From Clostridium sp. CAG:169 (GTDB lineage Bacteria > Bacillota > Clostridia > Oscillospirales > Ruminococcaceae), in NCBI GenBank assembly GCA_000435195.1, contig FR880201.1:1-14716 (forward strand): a stretch of 14,716 nt of DNA, written 5' to 3'. The notes beneath the pieces were generated by a model that saw only the letters and a list, made by a program, of their open reading frames with translations, made no database searches and was not told where the DNA came from. Of the stretch, positions 1 to 6,700 are shown piece after piece (position 1 is the first letter of the stretch; every line of letters begins with the position of its first letter). A program made the position numbers and the translations under genes.

Positions 1-825
1 CGGCTTAACTGCTATCACCGAATTGCCATACAAAGAAAACAATCCTTCGGTCACCTGCGCGGCTGATTCTTCGCTGATGGTCTGAATCAGCGGAGTGGTC
101 ATCGTGTAGATTTTTTCTGCCGACGAAACCACCGACTGCTCCTCTTCCTCCTCGGTCGTCTGCTCCTTCGTCTGAATCTCCAGCGTCACCGGAGAGGAGC
201 GCACTGTGCCGGACAAGGTGATGATGGCTTTCTCATACTCCGGCTCAAGGTCGGTGATTTGATTGTCCAGAAAGGAGAGGCTGCCTTTTGATACGCTGTC
301 CAGCAGCCGGTCATCCAACAGATAGACCGCATCCTGATACAGCGCATAGATGCTGCTGCCATCCGGCGCTGAATTACCTAAAAACAGCTCTTCTGTGTTG
401 CCGTCGGTTGTTACGATTTGGATACTGTACTGTGGATTATCCAATCCGTATTGCTCAAGCTGCTCGTTTGAGCTGCCCGGTGTCAGCTCCTCCTGCGAAA
501 GAAGCAGGCGTTTTGCTTGAAGGGAGGTAAAATTGGCTGTCAGATTGTTGACGTTGATGCTGGAGCTCGCCACCTCCTCATAGCCTTCCACAACAAATCC
601 GCTTCCCTGGTTGACCAGGACAAAGCCGCCTGCCGGATTTTCGACCGAGATGGTATTGATCTGCTCCACCGTCATCGACAGTAGTTCCAGCTCCTGCTGC
701 TGGTCTGTCTGGTTGGACTCCTGCGACTGCTCCTGCTGCGGGCTGGTCATCAAAATAATCAGAACCACCGACAGCAAAATCACCAACGCCAGACTGCCCA
801 GCAGGACCATCCTCTGCTTTTTCAT
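1..825 (-). CDS. DUF4340 domain protein, membrane-anchored (C-terminus beyond window)
   Basis: This reading frame is open from an ATG at 825 to the left edge, giving 275 residues with the C-terminus missing. Translation starts MKKQRMVLLGSLALVILLSV, a short basic head followed by one hydrophobic segment (about residues 7-25), so the protein is probably anchored with its bulk outside the cell. A Gln/Ser/Glu-rich linker follows, then a region typical of DUF4340 (LDNPQYSIQIVTTDGNTEEL, then an FLGN and a YALYQDAVYLLDD stretch near residues 130-180). A purine-rich AAGGAAGGG lies just upstream of the ATG. The gene starts 30 bases after the stop of the GldG-like gene and is probably the last or a late gene of the ABC operon. 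DUF4340 proteins commonly accompany GldG-type ABC cassettes; the molecular role is unknown. Family call is from recognition of the sequence, not a search. Confidence 0.82.
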   Translation of the reverse strand, partial: MKKQRMVLLGSLALVILLSVVLIILMTSPQQEQSQESNQTDQQQELELLSMTVEQINTISVENPAGGFVLVNQGSGFVVEGYEEVASSSINVNNLTANFTSLQAKRLLLSQEELTPGSSNEQLEQYGLDNPQYSIQIVTTDGNTEELFLGNSAPDGSSIYALYQDAVYLLDDRLLDSVSKGSLSFLDNQITDLEPEYEKAIITLSGTVRSSPVTLEIQTKEQTTEEEEEQSVVSSAEKIYTMTTPLIQTISEESAAQVTEGLFSLYGNSVIAVKP

Positions 826-855
826 CTGCGTCCCTTCCTTTCCGCTTTTCTGCCA

Positions 856-2313
856 TCAGGCATTTTTTCTCTTGAGCCAGAGGTAAAGCCCACAGCACAG
901 GGTAACGATTGGAAGAACAATCATAAACCCGCTTCCGATGAGAAACACCTGTGCGGTGTTCAGTCCCAACTCCTGTCCTCCCAATGTTTTGGACTGGATG
1001 GAGATGATATTCTCCCGATGGGTCAGGGTGTTCAGCACCGAAAGGTAGTAGTCCGAATTGCAGAACGAACCGCTGCTCAGCAGAGAATCGCTCAATGACA
1101 CCGCTGAACCAAAGGCTGCCACCCGACTGGACTTTCCATCCTCAAAGCTCTTCTCGGAAAGGATTGCCAGTGGGAAGGGTCCATATTCCTCCGGTGTCCA
1201 ATTTTCCAGCTGTTCGTCGCTGATTCCATACGGGATGACCGATGCACTCTCGCTCGATTGCAGCAGGACAGTGGTGCTAAGCTCCATGTTGCTCTCAAAC
1301 ACCTGCTCCAGCGGACGGGCAAACGGCATGGTGATGGGGATGCTGGTATCGGTCATTGTATCGGTCAGGGTCAGGTTGCTGATTTGGTTGGTGGAAAAAT
1401 AGGGATTCATATTGATGATTTTCCGGTTGTCGGTTTCGATGATTGAGCTTGACTGCACGCGTATTCCCCACCGCTCCAAAAAGCTTTCCAGATTGCTCAA
1501 CTGCGGCTGTGTTGTATCTGCAAAGTACAGCAGGGTCTTTTCCTCATTCTCCGAAAGGAATCGCTCCAGCCGCTCCAGCACCTGCTCATCCGGGTCATTG
1601 ATGGGCGCAATCCACAGCAGGACATCCACCTCTTCCCCGATTTCCTCCACGGCAGGATTGATGGTAGTCACCGCAAAATTGTTGCTTTGAAGCAGCTGGG
1701 TCAAACCCTCCATCGTCTGCTCTCCGTGTCCGCTGAGCAGCGCCACCTGGATTTGCTCGGTGGAGGTCACATTCAGGATGGCAGAGGTCATCGCCTGCTC
1801 CGCTTTGGAGGAGGTGATGTAGCTTCCATAGTAGGAGCCGGATTCGACGTTGAACAGGTCATAGGCGGTCAGCGTCTGGGTGCGATTGCCGCTGGAAACA
1901 ATGATGTCCCCAATCTGCACATCCTCATACTGGGAGGCAAGGCTGGGATTTTGCAGCAGGTCCACATACTCCAGCGAGATTTGGTCGGAATATTTTTCAT
2001 ACTCCTGAATCACCTGATTTGCCTGCACATAATAATCTCCGCTGGCAATAAAGGTATCCTCGTTGGTCATCACCTGGATGGAAACCGGCTGCTCCAGCTT
2101 GGACAGGTACTCCTTCGACTGCTCGGTCAGCCCAAAGACCTTCTGCGGTGTCAAGTCGATGCTGACAGGATAACGGTCGGTGATGTAAATGGTCAGCAGA
2201 TTGACCAGCACCAGTGCAACTACAATCAAAAGGGTGGTCGTTCCCGAAAGCAGAAGATATTTTTTTCTTCGGTTCATCGGCTGCTTTGGTCGGTTGGTTT
2301 TTTCTTTTTTCAT
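856..2313 (-). CDS. GldG-like ABC-type auxiliary protein (ABC_transp_aux family)
   Basis: The 485-residue protein has a basic N-terminus, one membrane segment at about residues 18-46, a large external domain, and a second membrane segment near 453-478 ending in the basic tail WLKRKNA. The start of the external domain (DRYPVSIDLTPQKVFGLTEQ, then repeated strands such as PVSIQVMTNEDTF) and the LLSGHGEQTMEGL stretch are typical of the GldG/ABC_transp_aux group, which contains an intraflagellar-transport-like fold. It starts at an ATG with GGAGGG 8 bases upstream, 18 bases after the permease stop, so it is in the same operon. In Bacteroidetes GldG acts with GldF and GldA in gliding motility; in non-gliding Firmicutes the role is not established. 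It probably forms the extracytoplasmic part of the exporter. The function beyond this is inference. Confidence 0.85.
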   Translation of the reverse strand: MKKEKTNRPKQPMNRRKKYLLLSGTTTLLIVVALVLVNLLTIYITDRYPVSIDLTPQKVFGLTEQSKEYLSKLEQPVSIQVMTNEDTFIASGDYYVQANQVIQEYEKYSDQISLEYVDLLQNPSLASQYEDVQIGDIIVSSGNRTQTLTAYDLFNVESGSYYGSYITSSKAEQAMTSAILNVTSTEQIQVALLSGHGEQTMEGLTQLLQSNNFAVTTINPAVEEIGEEVDVLLWIAPINDPDEQVLERLERFLSENEEKTLLYFADTTQPQLSNLESFLERWGIRVQSSSIIETDNRKIINMNPYFSTNQISNLTLTDTMTDTSIPITMPFARPLEQVFESNMELSTTVLLQSSESASVIPYGISDEQLENWTPEEYGPFPLAILSEKSFEDGKSSRVAAFGSAVSLSDSLLSSGSFCNSDYYLSVLNTLTHRENIISIQSKTLGGQELGLNTAQVFLIGSGFMIVLPIVTLCCGLYLWLKRKNA

Positions 2314-2331
2314 ACAGTCCAGCCCTCCTTC

Positions 2332-3036
2332 CTATGAAATCCTGCGGCGTTCCAGATGCCGAACGGTCAAAAATAAAAACAGAACGGTCACACTGATAAA
2401 GAAGGTCAGGTCGGACAGATGGATCAGTCCTCTGGTAAAGCTCAGGTAGTGGTCATAAAAGGAGATGGCGTCCATCACCTTGTTGAGCAGCTGGTTAGAT
2501 ACCACCGGTGTAAAGCTGTTGGCAAACAGCAAAAACATCCCGATGGCGAGCGAACCCACTGCCGCAATCACCTGGCTCTCGGTCAAAGCAGAAATAAAGA
2601 TGCCGATGGCACACAGCGCCGCTCCCAGCAGCAGCAGTCCCAGAAAGTTTCCTGCGAATACCGCCACATCCGGCACCCGAAAGGCACACATCACCAGAAA
2701 ATAGACCAGAGTGACCGACATCCCCAAGAGATACATCGTCAGGCTGGCAAAAAATTTCCCCAGCACCACGCCGGTAAAACGCACCGGCGCCGTAAACAAA
2801 AGCTGCTCGGTCCTCTGCTTTCGTTCTTCGCTGAACAGCTTCATCGTCAAAAGCGGCACCAGAAAGATGGCAATGGAAAACAGGTTGGAAAAGACATAGC
2901 TCAGGTCGGTAGAATTGCTGACCAAAGAGGTGGCAAAAAAGTAGTAACCGGAAATAGCAAAAAACACCGCCAAAAACACATAACCGACCGCCGAGGTCAG
3001 ATAGGAGTGCATCTCCCGTTTATAAATGGCTGCCAT
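2332..3036 (-). CDS. ABC-2 type permease, GldF-like
   Basis: I chose the ATG at 3036 (MAAIYKREMHSYL, 234 residues). It has GGAGGGG 7 bases upstream and matches how the family begins, whereas the ATG at 3105 adds 23 residues that only reflect the overlapping ATPase reading frame. The protein has about six hydrophobic segments (roughly residues 15-36, 47-65, 92-116, 126-148, 154-170 and 206-226). Between segments 2 and 3 lies the cytoplasmic EERKQRTEQLLFTAPV motif, typical of ABC-2 permeases, which probably contacts the ATPase. The first 17 bases overlap the end of the ATPase gene, which indicates translational coupling. It should form the membrane channel of the exporter encoded by its neighbours. 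The substrate cannot be read from the sequence. Confidence 0.88.
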   Translation of the reverse strand: MAAIYKREMHSYLTSAVGYVFLAVFFAISGYYFFATSLVSNSTDLSYVFSNLFSIAIFLVPLLTMKLFSEERKQRTEQLLFTAPVRFTGVVLGKFFASLTMYLLGMSVTLVYFLVMCAFRVPDVAVFAGNFLGLLLLGAALCAIGIFISALTESQVIAAVGSLAIGMFLLFANSFTPVVSNQLLNKVMDAISFYDHYLSFTRGLIHLSDLTFFISVTVLFLFLTVRHLERRRIS

Positions 3037-4060
3037 CGGTTTTCCCCTCCTCTTCTCCTGATTCATTTTCGGTCTGCGGCTGTTCCTGCTCATTTGCAAG
3101 AGCATCCTGTGCCGTCAGCTGCATAAAGACCTCCTCGAGTGTACGACCTTTTTCCTGCATCGAAAGCAGCAGGCAGCTGCCGTCGCGCTCAAACAGGCGG
3201 CTGAAGGCTTTAAAGATTTCCCGACGGACCGCCTCACTTTTGCAGCCTTCCTCCAAGTGGAGCAGATACTGCTTTTCTTCCTGCCGGTACACCTCTGCGA
3301 TGCCACCAATTTTTCTGAGTGTTTCCAGAACCGTTTTGCTGTTTCCTTCCACCTCCAGCTGAAGCTGCATCTGCCCGCCCATTTGACCGGTCAGCTCCTC
3401 CTGGCTTGCATCGGCGACGATATGACCTTGATGCAGGATGATGATGCGGTCGCACACCGCCTGAACCTCCGACAAAATATGGGAGGACAGCAGCACCGTC
3501 CTGGTTTTGGCAAGCTGACGGATTAGCTGGCGGATTTCGATAATCTGCGCCGGGTCCAGTCCAACCGTCGGCTCATCCAGAATCAACAGCTGCGGGTCGC
3601 CCACCAGCGCCTGCGCCAATCCCACCCTTTGACGGTAACCCTTGGAAAGATTTCGTATCACCCGTTCGGACACCTCTTTGATTTTCACCAGCTCCATGAT
3701 CTGCTCCAGATACTCCTGCTGTGTCTGTTTGATGTTGGGATTCTTTTTTACCTTTTTTAATTCATACAAAAACCGCAGGTACTCGATGACCTTCATATCC
3801 AGATACAGCGGCGGCTGCTCCGGCAGATAGCCGATTTTCGCCTTTGCTTTGAGCGGCTCGGTCAGGATGTCCACCCCGTCAATGACCACTTCTCCGTCGC
3901 TGGCAGAAAGGTATCCGGTCAGAATATTCATCGTGGTACTTTTGCCCGCTCCGTTGACTCCTAAAAATCCCACAGCCTCTCCCTGCCTGATGGAAAAGCT
4001 GATGCCGTCGATTGCCTGTTTTTGACCATAGCGCTTACTCAGGTTGGTTACTTCAAGCAA
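3020..4060 (-). CDS. ABC transporter ATP-binding protein, GldA/CcmA-like
   Basis: This is the motor subunit of the exporter. All nucleotide-binding motifs are present (numbering from the TTG start): Walker A GVNGAGKST at 34-42, Q-loop Gln82, signature LSKGYRQRV at 138-146, Walker B LLILDEP with Asp162/Glu163, and the switch His194 in SSHILSE. A C-terminal domain of about 120 residues follows, ending in an acidic tail, as in ABC-2 exporter ATPases. I prefer the TTG at 4060 as start because AAAGGAG sits 8 bases before it and the product then begins MLEVTNLSKRYG, as is usual. The ATG at 4093 would add 11 residues and has no clear ribosome binding site. First gene of the cassette; no convincing consensus promoter is visible upstream, though an ACAGG...CCTGT repeat is. 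Confidence 0.93.
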   Translation of the reverse strand: MLEVTNLSKRYGQKQAIDGISFSIRQGEAVGFLGVNGAGKSTTMNILTGYLSASDGEVVIDGVDILTEPLKAKAKIGYLPEQPPLYLDMKVIEYLRFLYELKKVKKNPNIKQTQQEYLEQIMELVKIKEVSERVIRNLSKGYRQRVGLAQALVGDPQLLILDEPTVGLDPAQIIEIRQLIRQLAKTRTVLLSSHILSEVQAVCDRIIILHQGHIVADASQEELTGQMGGQMQLQLEVEGNSKTVLETLRKIGGIAEVYRQEEKQYLLHLEEGCKSEAVRREIFKAFSRLFERDGSCLLLSMQEKGRTLEEVFMQLTAQDALANEQEQPQTENESGEEEGKTDGSHL

Positions 4061-4105
4061 GCCATCATCTCCTTTTGTCTTGTTTGTCCACATTTCTTTT
4101 AGTGT

Positions 4106-4121
4106 ACAGGATATGCCTGTT
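4106..4121. repeat. Interrupted palindrome ACAGG-N5-CCTGT upstream of the ABC operon; near-copy in the noc gap
   Basis: The 16 bases ACAGGATATGCCTGTT form a 5-bp inverted repeat around a 5-base centre. They lie about 45 bases upstream of the preferred TTG start of the ABC ATPase. A copy with one mismatch and the same orientation to its downstream gene occurs at 10323-10338 upstream of noc. This could be a shared operator or chance; nothing in the window names a regulator. Confidence 0.35.
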
Positions 4122-4219
4122 CAGAGTTTTAAAAATATATGGGTATTTTTTAAAGTTTCTTTCAGGGTTTTGCCCTTCCGTCGAAGGTTGGCTGATTGCC
4201 GCGAAAAAGTGGGATACGC

Positions 4220-4254
4220 AAAAAAACGGATTCCGAAAATTCGGAATCCGTTTT
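4220..4254 (-). terminator. Intrinsic terminator after tRNA-Glu
   Basis: On the minus strand a perfect 15-bp inverted repeat (arms AAAACGGATTCCGAA and TTCGGAATCCGTTTT, two central bases) is followed by a run of seven T. It begins two bases past the encoded CCA of tRNA-Glu and so should end the tRNA transcript before the ABC operon. Confidence 0.85.
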
Positions 4255-4256
4255 AC

Positions 4257-4331
4257 TGGTGACCCGTGCGAGAATCGAACTCGCGATACCGCCGTGAAAG
4301 GGCGGTGTCTTAACCGCTTGACCAACGGGCC
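4257..4331 (-). tRNA. tRNA-Glu (anticodon TTC), CCA encoded
   Basis: The minus strand folds into a complete cloverleaf of 75 bases. Acceptor stem GGCCCGT pairs with ACGGGTC (one G-U), the anticodon stem is CCGCC/GGCGG, and the loop CTTTCAC gives anticodon TTC (4296-4298). The T arm is GCGAG-TTCGATT-CTCGC, and the 3' end ACCA is genome-encoded. It reads GAA/GAG codons. It is 38 bases downstream of tRNA-Met and shares its transcript. Confidence 0.97.
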
Positions 4332-4369
4332 GGACCTATATAAAATCTGCCAAAGCAGAGTTTTAACAA

Positions 4370-4446
4370 TGGTAGCGGCAAATGGATTTGAACCATCGAC
4401 ACTTCGGGTATGAACCGAATGCTCTAGCCAGCTGAGCTATGCCGCC
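4370..4446 (-). tRNA. tRNA-Met (anticodon CAT), probably elongator, CCA encoded
   Basis: A 77-base cloverleaf on the minus strand. It starts GGCGGCATAGCTCAGCTGG, has anticodon stem TTCGG/CCGAA with loop TTCATAC (anticodon at 4410-4412), and ends GCTACCA with the CCA encoded. The first base pair is G-U and the D arm (AGCTCAGCTGGCTAGAGC) matches the Firmicutes elongator tRNA-Met pattern. An initiator would have the GGG/CCC anticodon-stem pairs, which are absent. A tRNA-Ile with lysidine at C34 also has CAT, but the overall sequence fits Met better. Confidence 0.93.
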
Positions 4447-4495
4447 ATATCTTTGGATTGACCGGCGAAGTGAAGTGCCGTAACCAACGAACAAA

Positions 4496-4524
4496 ATTAT
4501 ACTATACAAATTCCTGTTTGTCAA
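4496..4524 (-). promoter_or_regulatory. SigA-type promoter of the tRNA-Met/tRNA-Glu unit
   Basis: On the minus strand TTGACA (4519-4524) and TATAAT (4496-4501) are both perfect consensus and separated by exactly 17 bases. Transcription should start near 4489, about 43 bases before tRNA-Met. The upstream DNA is very A/T-rich with long A and T runs, which could act as an UP element. This is a strong promoter, as expected for stable RNA genes. Confidence 0.92.
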
Positions 4525-4714
4525 CACTTTTTTCAAAAAAAAATTATATTTATTTTTCTTTTCTCCTTTTCCTTGAAAAATTGGCTTAAATATGCGCTTT
4601 TTTAATGCTCTAAATTTGCTGTTGGCTGCAAAATTTCTTTCGCAAACTCCTTTTTTCAAATTTTTGCCAAATCATTTTTCAGTTTCTTTGTTTTTTCTTC
4701 CTGATCAATAAAGA

Positions 4715-4756
4715 GGTGGTATCCTACAAAGCAAAATACACAGATCGGATACCACC
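4715..4756. terminator. Inverted repeat just after the thioesterase gene, possible terminator
   Basis: Perfect 10-bp arms GGTGGTATCC and GGATACCACC are separated by 22 bases, starting 7 bases past the thioesterase stop. On the minus strand the stem is followed by CTCTTTATTG, a poor U-tract, so termination may be weak or factor-assisted. Confidence 0.4.
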
Positions 4757-4763
4757 CATTCGG

Positions 4764-5504
4764 CTATTCAAAAACTGCTAAAGATTCAAAACAGGTCTTG
4801 CCGGAAGGAAGCTTGCCGCTGACATAATACTTCAGCTGCTGCTCCTCCTCAAACTCCTTTGTAAAAACCGCCAGCTCCTCGCCCATCTTTGCCTCATTAT
4901 GATAATTGATAACCAGCTTTTTCATCCTTCTGTCCACCGTAGCAGAAAACGGCAGGTTATCCAGAATGATGTCGGCATAATGGGTGTTGTTCAAATGCCC
5001 GTTGTCATCGGTGCGGGAATAGGTCACCCGCTCGGTCGCAGTTTGCTGTGCATCCCGCACCTTTGGGATGGAGAAATCATGTTCCTTCGTCGCATCCAGA
5101 TGGAACGGCACCTCCATCTCTGCCGGAGGCTCCCGCAGAATCTTGTGGGTTTCGGTGTCTACCATGACCCATTTGCTGTCCTGCGCTGCCACCTCCTCTC
5201 CCTGTTCGTTATAGAAAGAGGTATAACGATTATAAATTGCCCGGTTCGGTCGAGATGGATGGGTCACCATGCGGATATGGTCTCCCACGCGAATCTCGCC
5301 GTATACCTCCAAAGAGGTCTTTGCCAGCAGAAAAACCGTGTGGGTACGTCGATACAACTCGATTGTCCATCCGATAGCATTGCAATGATTGGTGCTGATT
5401 GCCTGTGTCTGCGAAAGCAGCGCTCCCGCTTTCATCCTTCCGTTGCAGTCACATTCATATTGTCCCACGATAAAGGACTGTTCAAATTGGTCAATTCCTT
5501 CCAA
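4764..5504 (-). CDS. Acyl-ACP thioesterase (FatA/FatB family)
   Basis: The 246-residue protein matches the bacterial acyl-ACP thioesterase family, which hydrolyses acyl-ACP to release free fatty acid in the cytoplasm. It should have two hot-dog domains: one from about residue 5 (FIVGQYECDCNGRMKAGALL) to 130, and one from about 150 on. The second carries the motif DDNGHLNNTHYADI, whose Asn and His (N-G-H) correspond to the catalytic Asn/His of plant FatB; an acidic residue further on should complete the site. The start is a TTG at 5504 with GGAGG 7 bases upstream; no better ATG exists. It is a single-gene unit, separated from the parAB operon by about 135 bases with a perfect 36-bp palindrome that may control it. 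The natural chain length cannot be told from the sequence. Confidence 0.9.
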   Translation of the reverse strand: MEGIDQFEQSFIVGQYECDCNGRMKAGALLSQTQAISTNHCNAIGWTIELYRRTHTVFLLAKTSLEVYGEIRVGDHIRMVTHPSRPNRAIYNRYTSFYNEQGEEVAAQDSKWVMVDTETHKILREPPAEMEVPFHLDATKEHDFSIPKVRDAQQTATERVTYSRTDDNGHLNNTHYADIILDNLPFSATVDRRMKKLVINYHNEAKMGEELAVFTKEFEEEQQLKYYVSGKLPSGKTCFESLAVFE

Positions 5505-5538
5505 AAACCTTCCTCCTTTTTAAAATTTAAACAAATTT

Positions 5539-5574
5539 CTATTTATAATTTCATAAATATGAAATTATAAATAG
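5539..5574. promoter_or_regulatory. Perfect 36-bp palindrome upstream of thioesterase, candidate operator
   Basis: Two 17-base arms (CTATTTATAATTTCATA and its exact reverse complement) flank a central AA. It ends 35 bases before the thioesterase start, and the minus strand carries TATAAT at 5564-5569 inside it, so the palindrome may overlap the promoter. The TTTCAT/ATGAAA core resembles the style of MarR-type sites, such as FabT sites that control fatty acid genes, but it is not a match I can confirm. No U-tract of terminator type follows on either strand. Confidence 0.6.
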
Positions 5575-5590
5575 TGGATTTGCAAATCTA

Positions 5591-5623
5591 AGAGGCGAAT
5601 CCCATCTTTCTCGCTTCACCTCT
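5591..5623. terminator. Weak hairpin downstream of the DUF4177 gene
   Basis: Arms AGAGGCGAA and TTCACCTCT pair over 9 bp with one G-U, 18 bases after the end of the small gene. There is no clean T run on either strand (minus: TAGATTTGC). It may mark the end of the parAB transcript, but the evidence is thin. Confidence 0.25.
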
Positions 5624-5640
5624 AAAATCTTGTTGCTATT

Positions 5641-5808
5641 TCAGCTGTTGTTTCTCTCGAAGATAAACCATGACCCGTTACCAAAGGCGCAAAATCTCCA
5701 GCCCTCTTTTCCCAGCCGGTTCATCTGCTCCTCCAAACGGGCACATTTCTTGTTAAAATCAAAGCCTACCTCGTTTTGAACAGGCACGATCTTGTATTCA
5801 TATTCCAT
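5641..5808 (-). CDS. DUF4177-like small protein, 55 aa
   Basis: A short gene begins 4 bases after the parB stop. AAGGAG overlaps the end of parB and lies 7 bases before the ATG, so translational coupling with parB is likely. The product starts MEYEYKIVPVQNEVGFDFNK and goes on with ARLEEQMNRLGKEGWRF, then a GNGSWFIFER stretch. This pattern (YK.V, an amphipathic helix LEEQ.N.LG.EGW, then a final strand with F.F.R) is typical of DUF4177, small soluble proteins of unknown function. There is no signal peptide or membrane segment. The placement at the end of the parAB operon could hint at a link with segregation, but co-transcription alone is weak evidence. Confidence 0.82.
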   Translation of the reverse strand: MEYEYKIVPVQNEVGFDFNKKCARLEEQMNRLGKEGWRFCAFGNGSWFIFERNNS

Positions 5809-5812
5809 CTCT

Positions 5813-6685
5813 TTACTCCTTGGTCAGCTTCTGTGCCAGCTGTCGCAGGTCCTCTTCATCAAAGAATTGCAGCTGCAAACTGCCTCCTGCGTCCTTGCCG
5901 CTGCACACCACCTTGACCTTTCGTCCCAGCTCGCTGGTCAATGCCAGCTCTAGCTCGGTGAAGATGGAAGCCTGCGCTCCCCACAGTTGCGGTTTTTCCT
6001 CCGCAGATTTTTTCTCCTTTTCTTCCTGCTCCTTGCTCATTCGCTCGATGTCGCGCACCGAATATTTTCCGGTTCGTACCTTCTGCGCCACATCCATCAT
6101 CCGCTGTGGGTCATCAAAGGAGAGCAAAGCGCGCGCATGACCGGGGGAAACCTCCCCTTCCTCCACCATCTCCAGCACCGGCTCCGGCAGATTGAGCAGA
6201 CGCAGTGCATTGGCAATCGCCGGTCGGGATTTTCCGACCCTTTTGGCTACCTGCTCCTGTGTCATGTTGTACCGCTCCATCAGCAGCTTGTACCCGCTGG
6301 CTTCCTCGATTGCGTTGAGGTCCTCCCTTTGCAGGTTTTCAATCAGCGCAATCTCCATCGCCTGTTCTTCATCCATCTCACGGATGACGACCGGAACCTC
6401 CTGCAAGCCTGCCATCCGGCTGGCTCTCCAGCGTCTTTCTCCTGCTACCAGCTGATAGACGCCGCCCGGCAGCGGACGGACCAGCAGCGGCTGCAATACG
6501 CCGTGCTCACGGATGGAATCTGCCAGTTCGTTGAGCGCTTCCTCATTGAACACCTTACGCGGCTGCTCTCGGTTTGGCTCGATTTGGCTCAAGCGCAGTG
6601 TCACCACCCCGGTATCGTTGGTGTCGTTATCCATAAATAAGGCATCCAGACCTTTGCCAAGTCCGCTCCTTCTTGCTCTTGTCAT
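5813..6685 (-). CDS. parB: Chromosome partitioning protein ParB / Spo0J
   Basis: The 290-residue protein is a CTP-dependent DNA clamp that loads at parS, spreads over origin DNA and recruits SMC. Visible parts in order: N-terminal GLGKGLDALF (residues 8-17), which stimulates the ParA ATPase; Box I QPRKVF (41-46); the CTP-binding GERR (82-85); ENLQRED (116-122); the helix-turn-helix TQEQVAKRVGKSRPAIANAL (142-161); a charged linker; and a C-terminal dimerisation domain from about 235. Arg154 and Gly182 sit where published ParB/Noc comparisons find parS-type specificity residues, as opposed to Gln/Arg in Noc. It starts at an ATG with GGAGGGG 9 bases upstream, 15 bases after the parA stop. Two parS sites lie upstream of parA. 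Length is normal for the family. Confidence 0.96.
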   Translation of the reverse strand: MTRARRSGLGKGLDALFMDNDTNDTGVVTLRLSQIEPNREQPRKVFNEEALNELADSIREHGVLQPLLVRPLPGGVYQLVAGERRWRASRMAGLQEVPVVIREMDEEQAMEIALIENLQREDLNAIEEASGYKLLMERYNMTQEQVAKRVGKSRPAIANALRLLNLPEPVLEMVEEGEVSPGHARALLSFDDPQRMMDVAQKVRTGKYSVRDIERMSKEQEEKEKKSAEEKPQLWGAQASIFTELELALTSELGRKVKVVCSGKDAGGSLQLQFFDEEDLRQLAQKLTKE

Positions 6686-6700
6686 CTGTCCGTCCCCTCC

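Larger units (their letters stand above)
4447..4763. other. AT-rich gap between the thioesterase gene and the tRNAs
   Basis: Apart from the tRNA promoter at 4496-4524 and an inverted repeat at 4715-4756, this gap holds only A/T-rich, low-complexity sequence with many runs of A or T. A minus-strand open frame runs through it but crosses tRNA-Met and has no family resemblance, so I do not call a gene. I see no other RNA gene. Confidence 0.6.

Noticed and set aside
4363..4659. A 98-codon minus-strand frame upstream of the tRNAs.
   Set aside because: It runs through tRNA-Met and its promoter, and its peptide is low complexity.
4715..4756. GGGTGGTATCC resembles a T-box style sequence.
   Set aside because: It lacks the conserved T-box bulge and specifier elements and lies after, not before, the thioesterase gene.
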